From Paenibacillus aceris (GTDB lineage: Bacteria > Bacillota > Bacilli > Paenibacillales > NBRC-103111), in contig NZ_JAGGKV010000009.1 of NCBI RefSeq assembly GCF_017874035.1, forward strand, positions 62,001 to 126,000: a stretch of DNA of 64,000 nucleotides, given 5' to 3'. Below, one piece after another: positions 8,231 to 16,908 of the stretch. Under the pieces are notes generated by a model. The model was not told the DNA's origin and did not search any database. It saw only the letters and a list, made by a program, of their open reading frames with translations. The translations under genes were made by a program, and so were the position numbers. Every line of letters begins with the position of its first letter. Positions within the stretch are counted from its first letter, which is position 1.

Positions 8231-9466
8231 ATGACTGGACACCATGGCAATTTAGACAAATATGCATCTTTGGTTATACAATTAGGGGTTCATGTACAGC
8301 CGGGACAAACGTTAGTCATTTTCGCACCTCTTGTATCGGTGGATTTTGTACGCTTATTAGTTAAACGAGCCTATGAGGCGGGCGCAAAGCACGTGTATGT
8401 TGACTGGTTTGACAGCGAAATTACACGATTGAAATATGAAATGGCTCCATTTGAAGCGTTGCTCGAATACCCGATGTGGCAGGCCAAAGGCTATGAAGAA
8501 TTAGCCAATCAAAATGCTGCTTTTCTATATGTCGCGGCGAATAACCCTGATCTTATGCAGGGGATTGATCCCAAAAGAATTCAAACCGCCAGTAAAACAG
8601 CCAATACCGCAATGAAAGGTTTAACATCAGCCAGATTAACGAACAAGGTCAGCTGGTCTATTGTCGCAGTTCCTTCGCCTGCATGGGCGGATAAAGTGTT
8701 TCCTTCATTACCGCAAGAAAAGCGGCTCGATGCGTTATGGAACGCCATTTTCAAAGCTACGCGAGTCGACAGAGAAGATCCGATCCAGGATTGGAAACAA
8801 CATGCGAATGAGTTAGAAGCGCGATCCAGCATGTTGAATCAGAAGCAGTATACGGCGCTTCATTACCGAGCGGAAGGTACGGATATTAGGGTCAGTCTGC
8901 CTAAGGACCATATCTGGGTATCGGCCGGCAGCAGAAACCAGCAGGGCACCAGCTTTATTGCGAATATGCCGACGGAAGAAGTGTTTACATCTCCATTAAG
9001 AAATGGCGTAAACGGTACCGTGAAAAGTACAAAGCCATTGAGCTACAACGGTGTTCTTATTGAAAATTTTTCTTTAACCTTTGAAGATGGGAAAATCACT
9101 GATTATCAAGCGGAAAAAGGCGAGGAGATGCTGAAAAGTCTCGTTGAGTTGGATGAAGGATCTCATTATTTGGGTGAAATTGCTCTTGTGCCGCATCGTT
9201 CTCCGATCTCCGAGATGAATCTTATTTTCTATAATACGCTGTATGATGAGAATGCTTCTTGTCATTTTGCCATCGGCCGGGCGTTTCCGTTCTGTTTGAA
9301 AAGCGGCATAGCAATGAGCGGCGAGGAGCTGCAGCAGCATGGATTAAATGACAGCCTGACGCATGTGGATTTTATGATGGGGTCCGCCGATATGGACATT
9401 GACGGTATTCTGCCGAATGGGGAAACGGAGCCGTTGTTCCGACGCGGGGATTGGGCAGTTTCATAG
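8231..9466 (+). CDS. Aminopeptidase, M29 family (AmpS/PepS/aminopeptidase T type)
   Basis: A cytoplasmic, metal-dependent broad-range aminopeptidase that trims N-terminal residues from peptides. Family features include 'YASLVIQLGVHVQPGQTLVI' at the N-terminus, the Asp/Glu-rich middle, 'VLIENFSLTFEDGKITDYQA', and the C-terminal metal site 'HFAIGRAF...' with 'LTHVDFMMGSADMDIDG' near the end. The ATG at 8231 lies six bases after GAGGAGGA and gives 411 residues, the standard family length. It is followed 22 bases later by a TetR-family gene, with which it may be co-transcribed. Confidence 0.92.
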   Translation: MTGHHGNLDKYASLVIQLGVHVQPGQTLVIFAPLVSVDFVRLLVKRAYEAGAKHVYVDWFDSEITRLKYEMAPFEALLEYPMWQAKGYEELANQNAAFLYVAANNPDLMQGIDPKRIQTASKTANTAMKGLTSARLTNKVSWSIVAVPSPAWADKVFPSLPQEKRLDALWNAIFKATRVDREDPIQDWKQHANELEARSSMLNQKQYTALHYRAEGTDIRVSLPKDHIWVSAGSRNQQGTSFIANMPTEEVFTSPLRNGVNGTVKSTKPLSYNGVLIENFSLTFEDGKITDYQAEKGEEMLKSLVELDEGSHYLGEIALVPHRSPISEMNLIFYNTLYDENASCHFAIGRAFPFCLKSGIAMSGEELQQHGLNDSLTHVDFMMGSADMDIDGILPNGETEPLFRRGDWAVS

Positions 9467-9488
9467 AAAATGAAAAGGGGAGAGCAGT

Positions 9489-10097
9489 ATGTCACCCAAA
9501 GTTTCGCAAGCTTACAAAGAAGAGAGAAAGGCGATCATCCTTGAGGGAGCGCTCCACTGTTTTACGGAAAAAGGCTTTCAAGCAACGACGATCGATGACA
9601 TTGTTCGGCACTTAGGGATAAGCAAGGGCGCCATTTACAGCTATTTTGCGAGTAAGGAAGAAATGTATATTCAAATGGCTGACGACAAAATGAATGCCAT
9701 GCTTGAGAATTCTACAGAGCTCTTCAAAAGCATGCCAAGCGCTGCGGATCAAATCCGTTATATGTACGGGCGTTTCCGCAGCCAATCGCTGAATGAGCTT
9801 CGCAAATGGATGGCCTTTCATTTGGAATTTATGCTGTATGCTGCGCGCCAGCCCCAATTAACGGAACGATGGAATGAATACGCTCATAAAGCCTTAGTGT
9901 TCATACAGGACATCATGGATGGCGGCAAGCAAACAGGAGAATTTCGTTCTGATCTGGATAGCGCAGCCGCTTCCCGAATGTTCTGGTCGATCCGGGATGG
10001 GCTTGCGCTGCAATATATGTTAAGCGGCGAAGAAACCGACTACAAGCGCATGATTGACGAGATGGAAAGTATGGTATTCCGCTACATTTTGGTATAA
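9489..10097 (+). CDS. TetR/AcrR family transcriptional regulator
   Basis: A 202-residue one-component repressor. The N-terminal TetR helix-turn-helix is clear: 'ILEGALHCFTEKGFQATTID' followed by 'HLGISKGAIYSYFASKEEMY'. The C-terminal two-thirds is an alpha-helical ligand domain with no recognisable specificity. AAAGGGGAGAG precedes the ATG. It sits between the M29 aminopeptidase and a GNAT acetyltransferase, with a 25-base gap to the latter, so one or both may be targets. No obvious palindromic operator was seen in the short gap upstream. Confidence 0.92.
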   Translation: MSPKVSQAYKEERKAIILEGALHCFTEKGFQATTIDDIVRHLGISKGAIYSYFASKEEMYIQMADDKMNAMLENSTELFKSMPSAADQIRYMYGRFRSQSLNELRKWMAFHLEFMLYAARQPQLTERWNEYAHKALVFIQDIMDGGKQTGEFRSDLDSAAASRMFWSIRDGLALQYMLSGEETDYKRMIDEMESMVFRYILV

Positions 10098-10122
10098 CGT
10101 TTCGAACCGGAGGATGAAAACG

Positions 10123-10998
10123 ATGATGTTCAAAAAAATGAGCGAACTGACAGCGGAAGACATGGTGGTACTGTGGAATAAAGGATTCGAAGGTTATCCT
10201 CTTAACAATACGCTGACCTTGGACAGATTTTTTTCAAGAGCCGTCAATGAAGGCCTTTCTTTCGAACATTCCTTAGTGATGTTTGAACGGAATGAGCCTA
10301 TTGGTTTCGTTATGAACGGATTTCGGTCAATTGAGGGGAAAAAAGTAACTTGGAACGGCGGCACCGGGATCGTTCCTGCATACCGAGGGAAAGGCTTCGG
10401 GAAACAATTAATGGAAAGAAACCTGCAATTGTATCGTGAGCAGGAGGCCGGGATAGCCTTGCTGGAAGCGCTCGTCCATAATGAAACGGCAATTAAACTT
10501 TACAGATCGGTTGGCTATGAGATTACTGAGCAACTCGTTTGCTTACAGCGGAGTGAAGCGATTGATGCTAGTTTGTTGGAGACAAACGCTGTTGGGCGTT
10601 ATTCTACGCGTCGAGGACTTCCTATAGCTGTCAGAGAAGTTCCATTCTATAGGCCGATGTCTGCGTGGCAGACACAATGGCCAAGTATGAAAGATGGAGA
10701 AAGCATTATCGTCACCGACGGTGAAGAGGTGGTTGGTTATGCGCTTTGCAAGCGTATTTTTGGTGAGGACGGACATTTGGCAACCATTGCACTCTACCAA
10801 TGCGAAGCGCTGCCAGGCCGTGAGGATGAAAGGGAAATTCTTAAAACGACTTTAAGCGAAGTATTTGCACCATTGACTTCTTCCTTTAAGCGATTAACGA
10901 TGAATATTAGGCACACCAACAGCAGTGTTCATGAATTGCTTGAGGAACTGGGATTCTCCTCATTTGTCGAACAGGTGCACATGTTGCGACAAATGTGA
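10123..10998 (+). CDS. GNAT family N-acetyltransferase
   Basis: An acetyl-CoA-dependent acetyltransferase of unknown acceptor. The N-terminal half holds the GNAT core: 'VTWNGGTGIVPAYRGKGFGK' carries the acetyl-CoA loop (R-x-x-G-x-G/A), and 'LLEALVHNETAIKLYRSVGY' is the following helix and strand. The C-terminal half, about 150 residues, looks like a second, degenerate GNAT-like fold, giving 291 residues where a single domain needs about 150. GGAGG ends nine bases before the ATG at 10123; the adjacent ATG at 10126 is equally possible, while the longer open frame beginning inside the TetR gene has no ribosome site. Confidence 0.85.
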   Translation: MMFKKMSELTAEDMVVLWNKGFEGYPLNNTLTLDRFFSRAVNEGLSFEHSLVMFERNEPIGFVMNGFRSIEGKKVTWNGGTGIVPAYRGKGFGKQLMERNLQLYREQEAGIALLEALVHNETAIKLYRSVGYEITEQLVCLQRSEAIDASLLETNAVGRYSTRRGLPIAVREVPFYRPMSAWQTQWPSMKDGESIIVTDGEEVVGYALCKRIFGEDGHLATIALYQCEALPGREDEREILKTTLSEVFAPLTSSFKRLTMNIRHTNSSVHELLEELGFSSFVEQVHMLRQM

Positions 10999-11101
10999 TG
11001 GGTCCGACCGGAGAACATTTGGCGCCGAAGTATTAGTTTGACGCGGGGAAGCATATGAATCGTTATGAAGATGAAAAACGATTTGATGAAGGGGGTACCC
11101 C

Positions 11102-11449
11102 ATGTCTTTTTTTGACAAAGTCAAACAAGGAGCATCTGATGCCGCGAAGAAAGCTCAGCAAACCGTAGAGTTAACGAAGCTAAAAGCGCAGCTTTCATCC
11201 AAGGAGAAAGAAATAGAGAAATTTTATACGCTCATTGGAGAGTCCGTATATGCGGCTTATATCTCCGGAGATTCAGCGCGATCAGGAGAAATCGTAGAAA
11301 GATTCAGCCAAGGCATCGATGCCGTCAAGCAGGAAATCGCGGTATTGGAGCAAAAAATCATCGAAGTTCGCAATGAGAAGGAATGCGTTTGCGGCAAAGT
11401 CGTTGTGGCCGATACCAAATTCTGTTCAGCCTGCGGCCATCAGTTCTGA
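11102..11449 (+). CDS. Coiled-coil protein with C-terminal zinc ribbon
   Basis: A 115-residue protein of unknown function. Residues 1-90 are helical and heptad-like ('LKAQLSSKEKEIEKFYTLIG'), with an N-terminus rich in Ala and Lys ('KQGASDAAKKAQQ'). The end holds two Cys pairs, 'CVCG' and 'CSACG', spaced like a zinc-ribbon found in many small Firmicute proteins. AAGGGGG precedes the ATG. It stands alone, followed by a strong terminator. The ribbon may bind nucleic acid or protein; nothing more can be said. Confidence 0.8.
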   Translation: MSFFDKVKQGASDAAKKAQQTVELTKLKAQLSSKEKEIEKFYTLIGESVYAAYISGDSARSGEIVERFSQGIDAVKQEIAVLEQKIIEVRNEKECVCGKVVVADTKFCSACGHQF

Positions 11450-11458
11450 AGTTGAAGC

Positions 11459-11488
11459 GGGACAGTCTGGAGAGACTGTCCCTTTTTG
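11459..11488 (+). terminator. Rho-independent terminator
   Basis: GGGACAGTCT / AGACTGTCCC perfect ten-pair stem, four-base loop and five T, ten bases after the zinc-ribbon gene. Confidence 0.93.
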
Positions 11489-11638
11489 TTGTGGCAGGAA
11501 CCCCTCAGCTACGAGTTTTTCCGAAACGTTGTTTATCAGCGTAGCACAAAAAGCAGCCGGGAGCGCCAACACAGGCAGGGATCCAAGGGGATTTATTGAA
11601 TTTATGTCATATACATCAATTACTTACTAGGAGGGACT

Positions 11639-12184
11639 ATGCCTGAACCCATCATTGTCGTTCCCTACAGGGAAGAGTGGAAGACGGATTTTGAATCGAT
11701 AGGCCAAAAAATCCGAGCATCAATAGGCGATATTGCGATACGAATCGACCATATCGGGTCTACTTCCATCCGGGGACTCGATGCGAAGCCGATCGTAGAT
11801 ATTCAAGTAACCGTGCAATCATTGGAGCCGATTGAACTTTATAAAGAATCCTTTGAACGGATAGGCTTTTATCACAAAGTTGAGAATCCCGATCGAACCA
11901 AGAGATATTTTAGAGAAAAGCCAGGCGGGCAAAGAACACATATCCATGTGAGAGAACAGGGAAGCTGGTCGTCATTATTTTCATTACTGTTCAGGGATTA
12001 TTTACGGTGTCATCAAGTTGAGTGTCGAGAGTACGCTGGGCTGAAATATCAATTAATGGACAAGTATAAATTTGAAAGAGAAAGCTACGTTGAAGCGAAA
12101 GAACCTTTGATCTGGGAGATCATGCGCAGAGCCAGTCGGTGGAGCCAAGAAACGGGTTGGAAGCCAGATCCAAGCGATTGTTAA
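11639..12184 (+). CDS. GrpB family (UPF0157) protein, nucleotidyltransferase fold
   Basis: A 181-residue member of the GrpB/UPF0157 family, which has a nucleotidyltransferase-like fold and no firmly established reaction. The family block is clear: 'IVVPYREEWKTDFESIG', then 'IDHIGSTSIRGLDAKPIVDI', the G-S-T-S...D-x-D-like core, and 'THIHVREQGS' later. AGGAGGG lies just before the ATG. The nearest neighbour downstream is a very short gene. Function cannot be inferred from context. Confidence 0.88.
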   Translation: MPEPIIVVPYREEWKTDFESIGQKIRASIGDIAIRIDHIGSTSIRGLDAKPIVDIQVTVQSLEPIELYKESFERIGFYHKVENPDRTKRYFREKPGGQRTHIHVREQGSWSSLFSLLFRDYLRCHQVECREYAGLKYQLMDKYKFERESYVEAKEPLIWEIMRRASRWSQETGWKPDPSDC

Positions 12185-12239
12185 GTGCGATTCCATTTGA
12201 AAGTTAATGAGTTCAGCAAAGAAACAGGAGGGAGACTTA

Positions 12240-12398
12240 ATGAGCGCTGAAAGCAAATTATTCAAAAATGTTGATTACAAAGAGCTCAAGTTTTTGAAAC
12301 CATATTTAGCGGCGGTAGAAAGAAAGAAGCGGAACGCACTTTTCTGGTTAGGGCTGTTAACTAGGATATCAATATTGTGTCAAATCACAAATCTTTGA
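12240..12398 (+). CDS. Small protein of unknown function (52 residues)
   Basis: A short frame beginning with ATG six bases after a near-perfect AGGAGGGAG, which is the main reason to list it. The product starts with a charged stretch ('ESKLFKNVDYKELKFLKPYL') and ends in a weakly hydrophobic segment ('ALFWLGLLTRISILCQ'). It could be a genuine small protein, or the first part of a longer gene lost by a mutation, since the frame ends abruptly before the LacI promoter. No family was recognised. Confidence 0.4.
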   Translation: MSAESKLFKNVDYKELKFLKPYLAAVERKKRNALFWLGLLTRISILCQITNL

Positions 12399-12416
12399 CT
12401 TCTAATTTTAACTATA

Positions 12417-12446
12417 TTGACAAAATGTAAGCGGATGCATTAATAT
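12417..12446 (+). promoter_or_regulatory. Sigma-A promoter with embedded cre box (LacI gene)
   Basis: TTGACA (12417-12422), an 18-base spacer and TAATAT (12441-12446). Between the two boxes, 12425-12439 reads ATGTAAGCGGATGCA and fits the CcpA catabolite-responsive consensus WTGNAANCGNWNNCW at every position. Its placement across the spacer predicts carbon catabolite repression by blocking polymerase. A further AAAACGTTT palindrome at 12462-12470 resembles the core of the operator at 13581 and may be an autoregulatory site. Confidence 0.72.
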
Positions 12447-12517
12447 CTAAGTGTAGTCAGGAAAACGTTTGGGCAAAGATTTGGATTTCGGTTTTGGATA
12501 AAAAGGAGCTGTCACTA

Positions 12518-13564
12518 TTGCCTACACTTAAAGATATCGCTGATTTAGTGGGCGTCTCGATTTCAACGGCCTCGCGCGTGGTCAGGAATGACACAAGCCG
12601 GCATATTAACCCAGAGACGAGGGCTAAAGTATGGGAGGCTGTACGTCAGCTTGATTACACGCCAAACGAGTCGGCACGTCATCTCGTGAATAAGCAGAAG
12701 GGCGCGAAGAGACAGACGAAGCAAATTGGCTGCATTATTCAAGGAGCGCGCCTGAATGATGATCACCCTTACTATTCGCCGATCATTACATCCTTTACGA
12801 AAAAGATTTTGGAATCCGGCTACTCGTTAGCGTTCATACATACTTCAGACGAACTGTCAGACGATGCTTTGCTCCATCGATGCATTCATGAGACTCAAGT
12901 GGATGGCGTCATCATTGTTGGCGAAGTGGGTCCAGCGATTCTGGCGTATTTGCAAAAGGTAGAGGACCTTACTTTGATTGGCATTTGTACCATTGGCACT
13001 GAGATCACGATGGTGGACTACGACCGTATCCACGCTGCGAAATCCGCAGTTGATCATCTCCTTGCGCAAGGTCACCGGTCGATTGGCTTTGTTGGCGGAC
13101 CCGGACATACGGGAGAGTTGAACAGTGAAGAAAGATTCCAAGGCTACAAATTTGCGATGTATGATGCAGGTATTCCCTTAAACAAAGACTGGGTGATTGA
13201 CACCCGGTGGGAAATTGACCGCAGTTATGAGTATGTGAAAGAACAATTGAACCGATCAGATATCGAGCGCCCTACGGCTATTTTTTCGGCAAGCGACCAA
13301 CTGGCTATCCCAGCTATGCGAGCTGTCTTCGAGAGCAATTTGCGAATTCCGGAAGATATCGCTTTGATCTCTATGGATAATATTGATTTCGCGCAGTATA
13401 CAACGCCGCCATTATCTTCGGTGCATGTGCCCAAAGTCGAGATCGGTATGACTGCCGCAGCAACACTGCTGGATATGTTAAGAGGAGAGCAGTTAACGCT
13501 TTCGAAAGTACTGCTGCCTCATAAATTAATCGTGAGACAATCGTCAATGTTTGATCGAAACTAA
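12518..13564 (+). CDS. LacI family transcriptional regulator
   Basis: Sugar-responsive repressor of the adjacent transport operon. The N-terminal LacI helix-turn-helix is textbook: 'TLKDIADLVGVSISTASRVV' followed by the hinge helix 'LDYTPNESARHL'. Residues 70-345 form the periplasmic-binding-like effector domain, with 'GFVGGPGHTGELNSEERFQG' and the dimer-face motif 'ALISMDNIDFAQYTTPPLSS'. The start is a TTG nine bases after AAGGAG; the open frame extends eight codons further, but starting at residue 'PTLKDIA' matches the family. The 348-residue length is normal. The effector is unknown. Confidence 0.93.
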   Translation: MPTLKDIADLVGVSISTASRVVRNDTSRHINPETRAKVWEAVRQLDYTPNESARHLVNKQKGAKRQTKQIGCIIQGARLNDDHPYYSPIITSFTKKILESGYSLAFIHTSDELSDDALLHRCIHETQVDGVIIVGEVGPAILAYLQKVEDLTLIGICTIGTEITMVDYDRIHAAKSAVDHLLAQGHRSIGFVGGPGHTGELNSEERFQGYKFAMYDAGIPLNKDWVIDTRWEIDRSYEYVKEQLNRSDIERPTAIFSASDQLAIPAMRAVFESNLRIPEDIALISMDNIDFAQYTTPPLSSVHVPKVEIGMTAAATLLDMLRGEQLTLSKVLLPHKLIVRQSSMFDRN

Positions 13565-13570
13565 ATTTTT

Positions 13571-13611
13571 TTGATTCTCAGGATAACGTTGTCCAGAATT
13601 TGGCGCCAAAT
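13571..13611 (+). promoter_or_regulatory. Promoter with LacI-type operator, binding-protein operon
   Basis: TTGATT (13571-13576), 17 bases and CAGAAT (13594-13599). The near-perfect palindrome GGATAACGTTGTCC (13581-13594) fills the spacer and has the central CG of LacI-family operators. A second, perfect 14-base palindrome ATTTGGCGCCAAAT (13598-13611) covers the -10 end and probable start site. Both are plausible sites for the LacI protein encoded just upstream; which of them it uses is inference. Confidence 0.55.
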
Positions 13612-13633
13612 ATTTTTTACTTTTTCAAGGGGG

Positions 13634-13647
13634 TGAAAACGCTTTTA
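13634..13647 (+). promoter_or_regulatory. Probable cre box
   Basis: TGAAAACGCTTTTA fits the CcpA site consensus TGWNANCGNTNWCA with one mismatch. It lies downstream of the proposed promoter and 77 bases before the binding-protein start, a position where CcpA acts as a roadblock. Confidence 0.5.
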
Positions 13648-13723
13648 CGGCAGCGTCAATTTACATCTGTGTTTCATATGGACAAGTTCTTTCACAAAAA
13701 AAATTAAAAAGGGTGATTGTGAA

Positions 13724-15037
13724 ATGGTAAAGAATTCAAAAAAGATCGTATGCCTATCCATGTTGATGTCTTCAATGGTTGTTGTAAGTGCTTGCGGAAG
13801 TTCCAACTCATCTGACCCAGCTTCTTCCGGTGCGCCGACAAGTGATACGAAGGCTACGGCTGCCGCTAGCGGAGAGAAAGTAACGATTACTTACGGCGGC
13901 TGGGGACTGGACACGATGACTGAGGTCATTAAAGCCTTTCAAGCAAGCCATCCAAATATTGAAGTAAAAACAGAAAATACACCGTACAAGCAATATTTCA
14001 CCAAATTGGAAACGGCGGCACAGGGCGGAACAATGCCAGACGTGCTGTGGATGAACGGTCCGAATTTCATTAAGTACGCTGAGAACGGCATGCTGAAGGA
14101 TTTGTCCGAAAATATTAAAAAAGACCAGGTGGATCTGAAAAATTATCCTGATTCACTTGTTTCCTTATACAGCTTAGGCGGTAAAAACTACGGAATTCCT
14201 AAAGACTACGATACGATTGGTTTATGGTACAACAAGAAATTATTTGATGAAAAAGGCGTATCCTACCCTGACAGCACATGGGATTGGAATAAGTTAACAG
14301 AAGCTGCTAAAAAGCTAACAGATCCTGGGAAGGGCGTCTATGGCTTCGCAGCTCCGATGATGAACCAAGAAGTTTACTACAATACGATTCTTCAAGCAGG
14401 CGGCAAAATTATTTCCGATGACCACAAAAAGTCGGGGTACGATCAGCCTGAAGCCATTGAAGGTTTGAAATTTTTAACGGATCTTATTCAAGTTCATAAA
14501 GTATCTCCAACACTGGCACAAATGACGGAAACGGCTCCATCGGATCTGTTTACCTCCGGTAAGCTTGCGATGTATTTCGACGGTTCTTGGGCTGCTTTCT
14601 CCATTAATCAAAATGCCGATATGAAAAACAATGCGGATGTTGCCCCACTGCCAAAAGGGAAGAAGCAAGGCGTCGTTATTCACGGACTAGGTCACGTCAT
14701 TTCCGCGAACTCCAAGCATCCGAAGGAAGCATGGGAATTTGTTAAATTCTTAGGCTCGAAGGAAGCAGCGGAAGTTGCCGCTAAGCAAGGCGGAGCGATC
14801 CCGGCATTTAAAGGTTCGGAAACGGCTTGGTTAGCTGCATTCCCGCAGTACCACGCCAAAGCTTTCATCGATATGGCGCAGTATGCTTCACCTTATCCGG
14901 TATCCAAGAATACGTCCGTTTGGACAACGTATGAAACGGAAATTTTGAAGAATGCATGGACAGGAGACAAACCGGTAGCTGATGCAGCCAAAGAGCTCGG
15001 CGCCAAAATGAACCAAGCGTTAGCTGCAGAAAAATAA
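13724..15037 (+). CDS. Sugar ABC transporter substrate-binding lipoprotein
   Basis: The extracytoplasmic receptor of a CUT1-type carbohydrate importer. The signal peptide ends in lipobox 'VVSACGS' (Cys24), followed by a Ser/Thr/Ala-rich linker to about residue 47. The mature domain is a family 1 extracellular binding protein: 'ITYGGWGLDTMTEVIKAFQ' at its start, 'GIPKDYDTIGLWYNKKLFDE' as the hinge strand, and 'PKEAWEFVKFLGSKEAAEVA' near the end. The two permeases follow in the same operon. No ATP-binding subunit is encoded here, as usual for CUT1 systems that share an MsmX-type ATPase. Confidence 0.94.
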   Translation: MVKNSKKIVCLSMLMSSMVVVSACGSSNSSDPASSGAPTSDTKATAAASGEKVTITYGGWGLDTMTEVIKAFQASHPNIEVKTENTPYKQYFTKLETAAQGGTMPDVLWMNGPNFIKYAENGMLKDLSENIKKDQVDLKNYPDSLVSLYSLGGKNYGIPKDYDTIGLWYNKKLFDEKGVSYPDSTWDWNKLTEAAKKLTDPGKGVYGFAAPMMNQEVYYNTILQAGGKIISDDHKKSGYDQPEAIEGLKFLTDLIQVHKVSPTLAQMTETAPSDLFTSGKLAMYFDGSWAAFSINQNADMKNNADVAPLPKGKKQGVVIHGLGHVISANSKHPKEAWEFVKFLGSKEAAEVAAKQGGAIPAFKGSETAWLAAFPQYHAKAFIDMAQYASPYPVSKNTSVWTTYETEILKNAWTGDKPVADAAKELGAKMNQALAAEK

Positions 15038-15111
15038 GATTTCGGTGAGGAGGTTCGCTTACAATGAAGCGAATCTCCCTCCTTACTACACTCATTGGAG
15101 CGTGAGTACTC

Positions 15112-15996
15112 ATGCGAATCAGCTCGAAGCGCCGGTCCGATTGGATGTGGGCGTACATCATGATCACACCATTAATGCTTGGTTTGCTAGTTTTTTATAT
15201 TTGGCCCGTGTTTCAAACTTTTTATTTTTCATTCACGGATTGGGGTTCATTTGGCAAGTATACATGGTCGGGTTTGTCGAATTACAAGAAACTTTTTACG
15301 GATAAAGACTTACTCTATGCTTTTCGAAATACGAGTATTTATATCATCACGGCGGTGCCGATTGGCATCATTTTATCGATCATACTTGCTGTGCTGCTGA
15401 ATCAAAAGGTAAAAGGGCTTTCGGTATACCGGACCTTGTATTTCCTTCCTGTCGTCACGATGCCCGCTGCGGTTGCGATGGTATGGAAGTGGCTCTACAA
15501 TTCCGATTTTGGTCTGATCAATTACGTGCTGAGCCGTTTGTCCATTCCAGGCCCGCATTGGTTGACGGATAATCGTACGGCTTTATTATCGATCATTATT
15601 GTTGCGATCTGGAGTTCCATCGGCAGTCATATGATTATCTTTTTGTCCGGACTTCAAGGTATTTCAGAGTCGTATTACGAAGCCGCGTCGATTGATGGGG
15701 CGGGGGCGTTCACGAAATTCACACGCATTACGATGCCACTGTTGACGCCGACGATATTTTTTGTCATGGTAACGTCACTCATTGGTGCATTCCAAGTCTT
15801 TGACTTCATTTATATGATGGTTGGCGATATCGTCATGGAATCTACGCAGTCGATTGTTTTCTTATATTACAAATACGGTTTCCTCAAAAATGCCAAAGGG
15901 TACGCTTCTTCCATCGCTGTGCTATTGTTCGCCATTATTATGGTGATTACGTATATTCAAATGAAAATTCAAAAGAAATGGGTTCACTACGAATAA
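15112..15996 (+). CDS. Sugar ABC transporter permease, MalF/UgpA type
   Basis: One of two inner-membrane channel subunits of the importer, with six hydrophobic helices in 294 residues. The EAA loop, which contacts the ATPase, is readable as 'YYEAASIDGAGAFTKFTRIT' near residue 190. The N-terminal helix segment 'MWAYIMITPLMLGLLVFYIW' is typical of MalF-like permeases of the short form. It starts 74 bases after the binding-protein gene behind GGAGCGTGAG and is followed after 12 bases by the partner permease. Confidence 0.93.
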   Translation: MRISSKRRSDWMWAYIMITPLMLGLLVFYIWPVFQTFYFSFTDWGSFGKYTWSGLSNYKKLFTDKDLLYAFRNTSIYIITAVPIGIILSIILAVLLNQKVKGLSVYRTLYFLPVVTMPAAVAMVWKWLYNSDFGLINYVLSRLSIPGPHWLTDNRTALLSIIIVAIWSSIGSHMIIFLSGLQGISESYYEAASIDGAGAFTKFTRITMPLLTPTIFFVMVTSLIGAFQVFDFIYMMVGDIVMESTQSIVFLYYKYGFLKNAKGYASSIAVLLFAIIMVITYIQMKIQKKWVHYE

Positions 15997-16008
15997 GGGG
16001 GCGAGTGT

Positions 16009-16848
16009 ATGAATACGAAACCAGTCAATCAGAAATCGCTTCAGATCGGTGGCATCCATTTCATCCTCATACTGGGCGCAATTATTATGGTTACGCCATT
16101 TATTTGGATGTTTCTTACATCGGTAAAAACGTTAGGGGAGTCAACGGCAATTCCTCCCGTATTGTTTCCTAAAGCTTTTCAATGGAGCAATTATGCGAAG
16201 GTTTTTGTGAACTTGCCGTTCTTTACTTTCTATTGGAATACATTGATTACGACACTGGTTAAGGTCATTGGTCAGTTAATCATTTGTTCGTTGGCGGCAT
16301 ATGCGTTTGCAAGGATTGCTTTCCCAGGACGTCACTTCTTTTTTATTCTGATGCTTTCTGTACTTATGGTTCCTGGGCAAGTGTTTCTCATTCCGCAGTA
16401 TATGATTATGAAAGATCTTGGCTGGCTGAACTCTCTGACAGCTTTGATTGTGCCAGGTTTATTCAGCGCTTTCGGGACGTTTTTGCTTCGTCAATTTTTC
16501 ATGACGCTGCCAAATGAGCTTGAAGAAGCTGCAAAGCTGGATGGCTGCAACCAGTTCCGCATTTATTGGCAAATTATGATGCCGCTAGCCAAATCCGGGA
16601 TGATTGCCTTGGCCATTTTCACCATGTTGTGGTCATGGAACGACCTGATGTGGCCGCTCATCGTCAACTCATCGCCGGATAAAATGGTGCTTTCCGCAGG
16701 AATCGCGTTCTTGGAAGGAGAGCACAAAACAAACTATACGATCATTATGGCAGGCTCCATGATGGCCATTTTGCCCATGATCGTGATCTTCTTTGTCTTC
16801 CAGCGCTCCTTTATTCAAGGGATTGCATTCACAGGCAGCAAGTCTTAA
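16009..16848 (+). CDS. Sugar ABC transporter permease, MalG type
   Basis: The second channel subunit, 279 residues with six hydrophobic helices. The EAA motif is 'ELEEAAKLDGCNQFRIYWQI' near residue 175. The start follows GGGGGCGAG, and the gene is tightly spaced after its partner. The conserved 'MLSVLMVPGQVFLIPQYMIM' before the EAA loop and the C-terminal 'FVFQRSFIQGIAFTGSKS' place it firmly in the MalG-like group. Confidence 0.93.
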   Translation: MNTKPVNQKSLQIGGIHFILILGAIIMVTPFIWMFLTSVKTLGESTAIPPVLFPKAFQWSNYAKVFVNLPFFTFYWNTLITTLVKVIGQLIICSLAAYAFARIAFPGRHFFFILMLSVLMVPGQVFLIPQYMIMKDLGWLNSLTALIVPGLFSAFGTFLLRQFFMTLPNELEEAAKLDGCNQFRIYWQIMMPLAKSGMIALAIFTMLWSWNDLMWPLIVNSSPDKMVLSAGIAFLEGEHKTNYTIIMAGSMMAILPMIVIFFVFQRSFIQGIAFTGSKS

Positions 16849-16908
16849 GGTCCATCATTTATTAGCTGTTATGACAATACAAATGAAGTCACAGGAGATG
16901 AATTTTCG

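Noticed and set aside
11489..11638. Possible small gene between the zinc-ribbon terminator and the GrpB-family gene.
   Set aside because: No ribosome site with a fitting start codon; the only open phase continues from within the upstream gene.
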